In this document: positions 1 through 5,206 of the stretch, one piece after another
Layout of the letters: each line of letters opens with the position of its first letter
Numbering within the stretch: position 1 is the first letter of the stretch
DNA from: Actinomycetes bacterium
GTDB lineage: Bacteria; Actinomycetota; Aquicultoria; SURF-47; JAUUWJ01
Assembly (NCBI GenBank): GCA_030589175.1
Contig: JAUUWJ010000071.1
Coordinates: 1-5,225 of the forward strand
Direction: 5' to 3'
Length of the DNA: 5,225 nucleotides
The notes under the pieces: model-generated
Database searches by the model: none
What the model saw: only the letters and a program-made list of their open reading frames with translations
Told to the model about the DNA's origin: nothing
Position numbers and translations under genes: made by a program

Positions 1-358
1 TAATAAGTACCCTGCTAGCCACCACGCTACGGGTAAAACGCCATCAGGTATTTCTATATGTGACATGTAGCATTCATACCCAGGTAATGCTTGTTTAAGC
101 ATTAGGCCCTTAAATAAGGTTAGTTAAGATCAGAAATAAAATAAAAACGACAATTAAAAAAGTAAAACGATTGTCGTCATGCGAGACCTAGCACTTTAAC
201 ATCATTAGAAGTGCCTCATTCAAATTTCTACCGCATGACAATAGGTACTGGGATTATGGAAATCTCTGATCATTTCATCTTCAATAATTACTGATAGGAA
301 TAGAGACCCTCACGTCGCCCAAAAAGCGGGGCGTCTTAGAAGACAAAATGTTTTTTTT
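1..358 (+). ncRNA. Candidate structured RNA of unknown family, 5' end probably outside the window
   Basis: This 358-base stretch has no convincing ORF on either strand. It has many complementary segments and ends in a terminator-like structure, so a plus-strand structured RNA is inferred. Visible helices: TACCC/GGGTA (8-12 with 30-34) enclosing TAGC/GCTA; CTATATG/CATGTAG (54-60 with 64-70, one G-U pair); AATGCTT/AAGCATT around a GTTT loop (about 86-103); ACGACAAT/ATTGTCGT (147-154 with 170-177); CATGCG/CGCATG (178-183 with 232-237) enclosing GCACTT/AAGTGC (191-196 with 209-214); and a long-range GATCAGA/TCTGATC (128-134 with 265-271). ACCTA (186-190) can pair with TAGGT (242-246) as a pseudoknot. 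Size and pseudoknots recall tmRNA, and TAATAA at position 1 resembles the end of a tag ORF, but no T-arm or CCA end is present. RNase P signatures such as GAGGAAAGTCC are absent on both strands. AT-rich DNA gives chance helices, so confidence is limited. Confidence 0.35.
316..358 (+). terminator. Probable intrinsic terminator closing the 5' RNA-like region
   Basis: CGCCC (316-320) pairs with GGGCG (329-333) around an A-rich loop. The palindrome GTCTTAGAAGAC (333-344) follows immediately, then AAAATG and a run of eight T (351-358). GC-rich stem plus T-run fits rho-independent termination on the plus strand. The first stem is only 5 bp, and six bases separate the second palindrome from the T-run, so the geometry is not ideal. 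It would separate the upstream transcript from the small gene starting at 454. Confidence 0.55.
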
Positions 359-453
359 AGTTTTCAGCTATAGTTTTTAATTTTTCGCTCTTAGTTCTTA
401 GTTTAGAAAAAGTTATCTAGTTTATTCTTTTCTAAATAGGGCATGATTCTTAA

Positions 454-735
454 ATGCCAAAGTGTGTGATATGCGGAATAGAGCTTGTTAAACCACATGA
501 TTTTTCTTTGGGTGATTTAAGTCAAAATCTGTGCGCTCAATGTAAAAAACCAAGGGTTTCACAGTCAAGAATTAAGCCTTGGCAAGATACGGCTACCCAC
601 AGAAAGTTTGGTCAAGTCAGACCTCCTAAAGAAAATCAAATTCATGCCGCTTATAAAGAAAAATTAAAAAGAAAAGGTTTAAAACAAAGCGATATTAATT
701 CTGAGCTAAAAAAATGGCACAATAACCCAGAATAA
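454..735 (+). CDS. Small hypothetical protein with an N-terminal two-CxxC zinc-binding knuckle
   Basis: A 93-residue protein that I do not recognise as a named family. The N-terminus has C4-x-x-C7 and C27-x-x-C30, the spacing of a four-cysteine zinc ribbon or treble-clef-like knuckle, so zinc binding is likely but inferred. The rest (about 31-93) is lysine-rich, cysteine-free and predicted helical, with a central basic/polar segment (RKFGQVRPPKENQ, 50-62). The charge pattern would suit nucleic-acid or ribosome contact, but nothing proves it. The ATG at 454 is the first usable start in this frame. The nearest purine run, AGGG (438-441), lies 12 bases upstream, so Shine-Dalgarno support is weak. 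The 95 bases between the upstream T-run and the start are very AT-rich and show no convincing -35/-10 pair. The gene ends in TAA and converges on the minus-strand gene at 802. The coding call is good; the function is unknown. Confidence 0.7.
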   Translation: MPKCVICGIELVKPHDFSLGDLSQNLCAQCKKPRVSQSRIKPWQDTATHRKFGQVRPPKENQIHAAYKEKLKRKGLKQSDINSELKKWHNNPE

Positions 736-744
736 TTTCTCTTT

Positions 745-803
745 AATTACTCGCGTAATTCGTTCAATTCTCTAAGATGTCATTTAAAAGTTTGCAGACA
801 TTT
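745..803. other. Convergent intergenic gap with two weak inverted repeats
   Basis: AATTAC/GTAATT (745-750 with 755-760, loop TCGC) and AGATGTC/GACATTT (775-781 with 797-803, one G-U pair, 15-base loop) lie between the two converging genes. The second overlaps the stop codon of the minus-strand gene. Neither is followed by a T-run on either strand, so they are at most weak or bidirectional terminator candidates. Confidence 0.2.
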
Positions 804-1620
804 AATCGTAAAGGAGTTTAATTTTTTCGACTCTTTGGTCATATCTATTAATTGCTTTCTTGTCAGTATTAAAAAAAGCTTTTTGCCAGTCTTGGTTATA
901 ATCTTTTTGGATATTGTACAGTGCAAGCTCAACCTTGCTCACATTTTTGTCAGCTAATGCCTCCTGAAGATCTGAAAGATGATTTTTCAAGCTTTTTACA
1001 TATTTTACCAGTAATGTCTCATCATAGAGCTTTATTGGACTTTTTAGTTTGTTTATTAAAACAATCGACTTATTTAGTTTAGTTTCTGAATTACTAGCAA
1101 CTTTTAGTGCTTCACCCTCACCCTTTGATTTAGAAATTTTGCTCGAAAAGTTTTTTAGCTCACCGATTAAAGACTTCAACTCATTATCTCTTTTCACTAT
1201 ATATTCACAAAGTTTGTGCAAATCAGAATAGATACCAGAACCCTTTTCATATGTTTCTGCAAGCTTTTTATGGTCTTTTTGATTTTCTTTGGGCGGATTT
1301 ATTGTTTTTAGGGCAAGTGATGCTCTTTTCGTTATATCTGCCGCTTTCTTGAATTTTGGCGCCAGTTTTTTAGCACTATCGGGAGAGACAAAGAATTTTT
1401 TAAAGGAAGCGTTGAGCAAGCTAATTTCTTTATTTGATTTTGTCTGTATCTGAGACACCCGACGATTATAGTTATCAATCTTTGATTGTTTGTAGACATT
1501 GTATCCGTAAAATATTAGGTAGCCGAGTGCAGCCAAAACAATAAAGCCAATGCCAATATAGGTTATTAAATTAGGCCTGATCTTATTTTTCTCTATTTTG
1601 CTTTTCTTCTTCGCCGGCAT
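802..1620 (-). CDS. Hypothetical single-pass membrane protein with a long helical C-terminal domain
   Basis: A 272-residue protein of unknown function. Residues 1-17 are strongly basic (KKKSKIEKNKIR), and a single hydrophobic helix spans about 18-40 (LITYIGIGFIVLAALGYLIF). By the positive-inside rule the N-terminus is cytoplasmic and the remaining ~230 residues lie outside the membrane. There is no lipobox and no signal-peptidase-like site, so it looks like an uncleaved anchor. The outer part is lysine-rich, lacks glycine-rich or catalytic motifs and looks all-helical or coiled coil. Around residues 107-135 the pattern NPPKENQKDHKKL resembles the 'PP....H..L' helix start common in extracytoplasmic helical-bundle proteins; this is a general resemblance, not a family assignment. 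The ATG at 1620 is the only start before the membrane helix and has no Shine-Dalgarno. An extended -10 box ends 6 bases upstream, suggesting a leaderless message. The gene is divergent from greA and convergent with the small zinc-knuckle gene. Confidence 0.75.
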   Translation of the reverse strand: MPAKKKSKIEKNKIRPNLITYIGIGFIVLAALGYLIFYGYNVYKQSKIDNYNRRVSQIQTKSNKEISLLNASFKKFFVSPDSAKKLAPKFKKAADITKRASLALKTINPPKENQKDHKKLAETYEKGSGIYSDLHKLCEYIVKRDNELKSLIGELKNFSSKISKSKGEGEALKVASNSETKLNKSIVLINKLKSPIKLYDETLLVKYVKSLKNHLSDLQEALADKNVSKVELALYNIQKDYNQDWQKAFFNTDKKAINRYDQRVEKIKLLYD

Positions 1621-1626
1621 GTGAAA

Positions 1627-1656
1627 AGTATAGCAGTATCAACAAACATTCATCAA
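1627..1656 (-). promoter_or_regulatory. Promoter with extended -10, likely producing a leaderless mRNA
   Basis: On the minus strand, TGCTATACT gives a -10 hexamer TATACT (1632-1627) with the TG extension. TTGATG (1656-1651, four matches to TTGACA) lies 18 bases upstream. Only six bases (TTTCAC) separate the -10 box from the ATG at 1620, so normal sigma70 spacing places +1 on or next to the A of the start codon. The start also lacks a Shine-Dalgarno. Both observations point to leaderless translation; no transcript data are available. Confidence 0.5.
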
Positions 1657-1815
1657 AATACTAATACCACTTAAGCGGTTCTTTAGTAATAGCTTCTTTA
1701 CTCTTATTTTATTTTTCAATCTCTATTTCAGCAAATATTTTCTCCCGGAATTCCATAATTGTTTAATGAAATTTTAATGTATTTGATAACTTTCTGACTG
1801 AGCTAATCCGATTTC

Positions 1816-1844
1816 TTTACAAAAAGGGCGTATTTGCCTATAAT
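1816..1844 (+). promoter_or_regulatory. Strong sigma70-type promoter of the greA-lysS operon
   Basis: TTTACA (1816-1821, five of six matches to TTGACA) is separated by exactly 17 bases from a perfect TATAAT (1839-1844). The predicted transcription start is near 1851, about 57 bases before the preferred greA start. It is the best promoter match in the window. No operator or riboswitch is evident in the leader, and I see no other clear element in the rest of the divergent gap (1657-1815). Confidence 0.75.
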
Positions 1845-1892
1845 ACAAAACTTAATAAATACAAAAGCAAAGTACTGTTGACTAAATCGACA

Positions 1893-1898
1893 AAGGGG
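1893..1898 (+). promoter_or_regulatory. Ribosome binding site favouring the inner TTG start of greA
   Basis: AAGGGG lies 9 bases before the TTG at 1908 and can pair with the anti-Shine-Dalgarno using one G-U pair. The outer in-frame TTG at 1878 is preceded by AAAGCAAAGTACTG, with no such match. This site and the family-typical N-terminus are why the inner start was chosen. Confidence 0.4.
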
Positions 1899-1907
1899 AA
1901 ACTCAAG

Positions 1908-2432
1908 TTGGAAGAAAAAAAAGAAGTTATCATAACGCAAGAAGGCTATAAGAAATTAGAAAAAGAGCTGGATTATTTGACAAATGTAAAACGCAAAGAG
2001 GTAGCAAAGCGAATAAAACAGGCTATCGAATTTGGCGATCTCAGTGAGAACTCGGAATATGAAGATGCCAAGAATGAGCAAGCGTTCGTTGAAGGAAGAA
2101 TCGGGCAAATAAAAGAGCTTCTCTCCCGAGCAAGCTTCATTGACGATAAGAAAATCCCAACCGACTCGGTAGCTATCGGTTCTAAAATCAACCTTAGAGA
2201 TATGCAAACAAACGAGAAACTAAGTTATTTATTAGTCGGCTTTGCCGAAGCTGACCCGGCTAACCATAAAATATCAAACGAATCACCGGTAGGAAGAGCG
2301 ATTTTAGGTAAAAAGCCAAAAGATATTGTCGAGGTTCAGACTCCGGAAGGTACTCTAAAATACCGTGTGATTAGTATAAGTAAGAACTCCCATAAAAGTA
2401 GCAAGAAAAAAAATAAAGCCAAAAAACGCTAG
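1908..2432 (+). CDS. greA: Transcription elongation factor GreA
   Basis: GreA enters the RNA polymerase secondary channel and stimulates cleavage of the 3' end of backtracked RNA, restarting stalled complexes. From the TTG at 1908 the product is 174 residues. Residues 1-75 form the N-terminal coiled coil. The tip motif GDLSENSEY (43-51) supplies D44 and E47, matching the two acidic residues of E. coli GreA (D41, E44) that position Mg2+. It is followed by the typical AKNEQAFVEGRI. Residues about 80-157 are the FKBP-like domain, with the family block SPVGRAILGKKPKDIVEVQTPEG. The last 17 residues form a strongly basic tail (SKNSHKSSKKKNKAKKR) beyond the usual ~158-residue GreA. An in-frame TTG at 1878 would add 10 basic residues; it lacks a Shine-Dalgarno and is less family-like but cannot be excluded. 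The gene leads a two-gene operon with lysS, 8 bases downstream. Confidence 0.95.
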   Translation: MEEKKEVIITQEGYKKLEKELDYLTNVKRKEVAKRIKQAIEFGDLSENSEYEDAKNEQAFVEGRIGQIKELLSRASFIDDKKIPTDSVAIGSKINLRDMQTNEKLSYLLVGFAEADPANHKISNESPVGRAILGKKPKDIVEVQTPEGTLKYRVISISKNSHKSSKKKNKAKKR

Positions 2433-2434
2433 GA
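2431..2434 (+). promoter_or_regulatory. lysS Shine-Dalgarno overlapping the greA stop codon
   Basis: The sequence TAGGATAATCTATG contains the greA stop TAG (2430-2432), an AGGA Shine-Dalgarno (2431-2434) sharing two of its bases, and the lysS ATG six bases later. A ribosome terminating on greA would cover this site, so translational coupling of LysRS to GreA is likely (inference). Confidence 0.6.
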
Positions 2435-2440
2435 TAATCT

Positions 2441-3913
2441 ATGCCCCACACAGAAGATTTAAGCGATCTGCTTAAGCAAAGACTTAAGAAGCTTCAAGTC
2501 TTACAAAAAAAAGGTAAAACTACTTTTGCCTATAGCTTTAAAGACAAGCAAGATATAGGTTCTGTTACTAGTAAATATTTTAAATTAGAGGCCTCTCAAG
2601 AGGGAGAAAAAGCAAAAATAGGCGGCCGCATAGTAGCGTTTCGCCAGCATGGCAAAGCAACTTTTGCCGATGTCGCCGATTCAAGCGGCAAAATTCAACT
2701 TTATTTCGCTGCTGACGTTTTAGGAAAGAGATATGAAGAGCTCTCAGAGCTCGACATAGGTGATATTGCCGGGTTTGAGGGCTTGGTTTTCAAAACACGG
2801 CGTGGGGAGCTAAGCCTTAAAGTAGAAAAATATCAATTGCTTACTAAATCGCTCAGGCCACTGCCTGAAAAATGGCACGGTCTTAAGGATGTAGAAACTC
2901 GTTTCAGGCAACGCTATCTGGATTTAATTGCTAATCCCCGAGCAAGAGAAATATTTTCAATAAGAGAAAAAGCTCTAAGAACTATTAGAAATTTCTTAAA
3001 CGATAAAGGATTTGCCGAAGTCGATACGCCGATCCTTCAACCGCTTTATGGTGGAGCTACCGCCAGGCCTTTTGTTACCCATCACAACGCCCTAGACCGA
3101 GACCTTTACTTAAGAATAGCTCCCGAGCTTTATCTTAAACGACTACTAATAGGAAATATGGAAAAAGTATTTGAATTAGGCAGAAACTTTAGAAACGAAG
3201 GCCTCTCAATTAAGCATAACCCTGAGTTTACAATGCTAGAAGTTTATCAAGCTTATGCAGATTACAATGACATGATGGACTTAACTGAAAAACTTATTAA
3301 GGAAATGGTGAATGTTGCTTCGGGAAGCTTAAAAATAACTTATCAAGACAAAGAAATCGACTTTTCAAAATTCGAAAAAATTTCTATGATCGAATCCATC
3401 GAAAAACTGGGAAAAGTCAAAGTTTCCTTTGATATGAACGTCGCTGAGTTGAAGAAAATCGCTAAAAATAATGAGATCAAATTGCAAGATTTCTGGGGCA
3501 AAGGCCATATTATCAACGCTATATTTGAAAAACTTGTTGAGCCTCAACTAATCCAGCCTACTTTTGTTACAGATTTTCCTGTTGAAGTATCTCCTTTGGC
3601 TAGAACAAATCAAAAAGATGAGAATCTTGCCGAGCGTTTCGAGTTAATAGTATTTGCCCGTGAAGTAGCCAACGCCTTTTCCGAGCTCACCAATCCAATT
3701 GAACAACGCAAGCGCTTTGAGGAGCAAATAAAAACCGAGGCTCGCGATGAAGTACCTCAAGTTATTGACGAGGATTTTATTAAAGCTCTCGAATACGGAA
3801 TGCCTCCGGCCGGTGGCCTGGGAGTGGGAATCGACCGATTGTTAATGATACTAACCGACTCTTACTCAATAAAAGAAGTAATATTATTCCCTCATTTGAG
3901 AACTTTTGAGTGA
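2441..3913 (+). CDS. lysS: Lysyl-tRNA synthetase, class II
   Basis: This cytoplasmic enzyme activates lysine with ATP and charges tRNA-Lys. At 490 residues it is full length (E. coli about 505). The N-terminal OB-fold anticodon-binding domain spans about 55-140 (KIGGRIVAFRQHGKATFADV). The canonical linker WHGLKDVETRFRQRYLDLI follows at 145-163. The class II core has motif 1 around 184-202 (FLNDKGFAEVDTPILQ), motif 2 at 243-268 (FELGRNFRNEG, then HNPEFTMLE with catalytic R251 and E253) and motif 3 at 459-470 (GLGVGIDRLLMI, R466). The lysine-pocket block NAFSEL (411-416) is intact. A406 stands where the family usually has glycine (G-R/K-E), and T417-N418 replace the usual N-D; these are mild variants outside the catalytic arginines. 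The protein ends at the normal family C-terminus, so there is no extension. The ATG at 2441 is set by an AGGA site overlapping the greA stop. The stop is TGA, so TGA is not sense here. It is the second gene of the greA operon. Confidence 0.98.
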   Translation: MPHTEDLSDLLKQRLKKLQVLQKKGKTTFAYSFKDKQDIGSVTSKYFKLEASQEGEKAKIGGRIVAFRQHGKATFADVADSSGKIQLYFAADVLGKRYEELSELDIGDIAGFEGLVFKTRRGELSLKVEKYQLLTKSLRPLPEKWHGLKDVETRFRQRYLDLIANPRAREIFSIREKALRTIRNFLNDKGFAEVDTPILQPLYGGATARPFVTHHNALDRDLYLRIAPELYLKRLLIGNMEKVFELGRNFRNEGLSIKHNPEFTMLEVYQAYADYNDMMDLTEKLIKEMVNVASGSLKITYQDKEIDFSKFEKISMIESIEKLGKVKVSFDMNVAELKKIAKNNEIKLQDFWGKGHIINAIFEKLVEPQLIQPTFVTDFPVEVSPLARTNQKDENLAERFELIVFAREVANAFSELTNPIEQRKRFEEQIKTEARDEVPQVIDEDFIKALEYGMPPAGGLGVGIDRLLMILTDSYSIKEVILFPHLRTFE

Positions 3914-3930
3914 AATTTAGTTACTCATTA

Positions 3931-3968
3931 CCTGCCCGCTAGCCTCATGTGCAATTAGCGTAGGCAGG
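3931..3968. repeat. GC-rich imperfect palindrome between lysS and rmuC
   Basis: CCTGCCCGCTA (3931-3941) pairs with TAGCG-TA-GGCAGG (3956-3968), giving an 11-bp stem with a two-base bulge and a 14-base loop. Its GC content is well above the surrounding DNA, and CGGGTTT follows. On the plus strand it could assist lysS termination, but the T-tract is only three bases. The CCTGCC/GGCAGG core resembles dispersed intergenic palindromes that I recall from Patescibacteria genomes. Only one copy is in this window, so repeat status is inferred. Confidence 0.4.
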
Positions 3969-3981
3969 CGGGTTTGAGCTT

Positions 3982-4042
3982 CGTTGTTTGAAAACCGCTA
4001 TCAACTCCAATAACGAACAACCAAGTTCGAACAACGTTTTTT
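3982..4042 (+). terminator. Probable intrinsic terminator of the greA-lysS operon
   Basis: CGTTGTTTG (3982-3990) pairs over nine positions, including one T-G wobble, with CGAACAACG (4028-4036). Six T follow directly (4037-4042). The loop is long (37 bases), and it contains a second partner, CGAACAAC (4014-4021), that can pair with 3983-3990 instead. The T-run is on the plus side only, so it serves lysS rather than rmuC. The rmuC stop codon lies 5 bases beyond the T-run. Confidence 0.6.
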
Positions 4043-4046
4043 CTTA

Positions 4047-5084
4047 CTAATTATTAGCCGTGGTTTCTTCCAAACCGTCTGCTTCTTCCTGAAAACTTTC
4101 TAAGCTTAAAGTATTTTCAAGATTTCGCTTATACTTACTTATATGACTATCACCTATCTGGTAAGCTTGCGCTGCTTTATCTAAGTGCTTTCCGATATCC
4201 TCATATTTTTTATAGAACAATTGGAAGTTTCTCTGAACAGATATTAGGCCCTCCTGCAACTGCTTTGCCCCTTTCAATATCTCGATGTTTTGAAACCCAA
4301 GTACTACTGTTTGCAGATGAGCATAAAAAGTATTGGGACTAACCGGTATCACTTTGCTTTTCCTTGCAAATTCTTGTAGTTTTGAATCTTCGCCCAAATG
4401 ATTTTTATCGGCAATAGTTTCGTAATATATTGCCTCTGAAGGAATAAACATAAAAGCAAAGTCGCTGGTGCCTTTCTCGGGTTTTATGTACTTTTCACTG
4501 ATGCTTTTGATTTGGGTCTTTATCGCATTTTCATAACTTTTCCAATGAGCCTTTCTTTCCTCATCATTTTGGGCCTTCAGATATTTTTGATAATCGTCTC
4601 TGGGAAATTTAGCATCAATCGGCACAATTGTATCTTTCAATCTAATAATCGCGTCAACTTTTTCTTGTCCATCGATTGAATATTGCTTTTCCCAAATGCC
4701 CTTCGGCAATACTCGGTCCAATAATTCCTCTAAAATGGCTTCACCATAGCTTCCCCGCAGTTTTGGCGCTTGTAACAGATCATTAAGTGACTCTCCGAGT
4801 TTCTGAGTTTCCTCCTGCTGTTGAATAATCTTTTGCACAGTTGACCCCATGCCCTTTAAGGTATCGATAGTTTTGACAGTATGTTCCGTGATTAGATCTT
4901 TAGAATGAGAGATTTCCTGGCGAGTGGAATTCAGATCTTTATTTATATTTGACTGAAAATTTAAAAATTGTTCTTTAAGGGCGGCATCCAACCGAGCAGG
5001 CATACCCTGCTCTCCTTGCCTAAACAAAAGAACTGCGAACATTATAACTACAACTATCAAAATAACGATTAAAACTATTTCCAT
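4047..5084 (-). CDS. rmuC: RmuC-family DNA recombination-limiting protein
   Basis: RmuC proteins are membrane-anchored coiled-coil proteins with a restriction-endonuclease-like fold. In E. coli, loss of rmuC raises inversion between short inverted repeats, so it is linked to limiting DNA rearrangements; its biochemical activity is not well settled. The 345-residue product has a hydrophobic anchor at 2-21 (EIVLIVILIVVVIMFAVLLF) and a coiled-coil segment at about 30-105. The RmuC core spans about 107-305: LRGSYGEAILEELL (109-122) with E115, then VDAIIRL (143-149) and VPIDAKFP (154-161), matching a PD-(D/E)xK-type arrangement with D144, D157 and K159. Further family blocks are FAFMFIPSEAIY (209-220) and PVSPNTFYAHL (247-257). 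The acidic C-terminal tail (about 330-345) is poorly conserved. It is shorter than E. coli RmuC, mainly in the coiled coil and tail, but the core is complete. The ATG at 5084 starts right before the membrane helix; an AGG about 8 bases upstream is weak ribosome-binding support. It converges on lysS. Confidence 0.93.
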   Translation of the reverse strand: MEIVLIVILIVVVIMFAVLLFRQGEQGMPARLDAALKEQFLNFQSNINKDLNSTRQEISHSKDLITEHTVKTIDTLKGMGSTVQKIIQQQEETQKLGESLNDLLQAPKLRGSYGEAILEELLDRVLPKGIWEKQYSIDGQEKVDAIIRLKDTIVPIDAKFPRDDYQKYLKAQNDEERKAHWKSYENAIKTQIKSISEKYIKPEKGTSDFAFMFIPSEAIYYETIADKNHLGEDSKLQEFARKSKVIPVSPNTFYAHLQTVVLGFQNIEILKGAKQLQEGLISVQRNFQLFYKKYEDIGKHLDKAAQAYQIGDSHISKYKRNLENTLSLESFQEEADGLEETTANN

Positions 5085-5108
5085 AACTTAAACCTATTTA
5101 CTTGAAGA

Positions 5109-5129
5109 TAGCAGCTACTTGAGCTGTTA
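5109..5129. repeat. Small inverted repeat upstream of rmuC
   Basis: TAGCAGCT (5109-5116) pairs with AGCTGTTA (5122-5129), an 8-bp stem with one G-T pair and a five-base loop, 25 bases upstream of the rmuC start. No T-run follows on either strand, so it is not a terminator. It could be a leader hairpin or a protein-binding site, or chance. Confidence 0.3.
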
Positions 5130-5143
5130 GCAAACAGAAAGTC

Positions 5144-5192
5144 CGTGGTTCGTGGTTCGTGGTTCGTGGTTCGTGGTTCGTGGTTCGTGGTT
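5144..5192. repeat. Heptanucleotide tandem repeat, seven perfect CGTGGTT copies
   Basis: Seven consecutive identical 7-base units (CGTGGTT; AACCACG on the minus strand) occupy 49 bases. An extra C at 5193 starts an eighth unit. The array ends 60 bases upstream of the rmuC start and lies outside any visible ORF. Perfect identity implies recent slippage or turnover. Copy-number change could alter the rmuC leader length; that role is inference. Confidence 0.95.
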
Positions 5193-5200
5193 CTTTTAGA

Positions 5201-5206
5201 ATTGTA
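5201..5206 (-). promoter_or_regulatory. Possible -10 box for rmuC
   Basis: TACAAT on the minus strand (5206-5201) has five of six matches to TATAAT. The expected -35 box would fall at the window edge, so it cannot be checked. If real, the start near 5194 would put the whole heptamer array in the rmuC 5' leader. Confidence 0.2.

Noticed and set aside
1..350. tmRNA (ssrA), suggested by TAATAA at position 1, a following hairpin and pseudoknots
   Set aside because: No T-arm of the GTTCRANYC type, no acceptor stem and no CCA appear before the terminator, and no 5' tRNA-like half is visible on either strand.
1..350. RNase P RNA or 6S/SRP RNA
   Set aside because: The conserved GAGGAAAGTCC and ACAGAA-type RNase P blocks and the SRP apical loop are missing on both strands.
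361..453. Promoter for the zinc-knuckle gene
   Set aside because: Only weak hexamers such as TATTCT (423-428) occur, without a properly spaced -35; AT-rich background explains them.
621..640. Hexapeptide PPKENQ shared by the zinc-knuckle protein and the membrane protein (also near 1281-1300, minus)
   Set aside because: The surrounding residues do not align, and the shared DNA (AAAGAAAATCAAA) is low-complexity, so chance is the simplest explanation.
1049..1231. 60-residue plus-strand ORF inside the membrane-protein gene
   Set aside because: Antisense shadow of the long minus-strand gene, with no ribosome site or family features.
1621..1631. GTGAAAAGTAT, also found on the minus strand near 5211-5225
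   Set aside because: An 11-base AT-rich match without wider similarity; expected by chance.
1956..2207. Minus-strand ORFs inside greA
   Set aside because: Two overlapping frames antisense to a clearly conserved GreA; composition is that of a complement shadow.
3365..3547. 60-residue minus-strand ORF inside lysS
   Set aside because: Antisense shadow of the class II catalytic domain of LysRS.
5144..5192. CRISPR array
   Set aside because: The units are 7 bases and contiguous with no spacers, so this is a simple tandem repeat.
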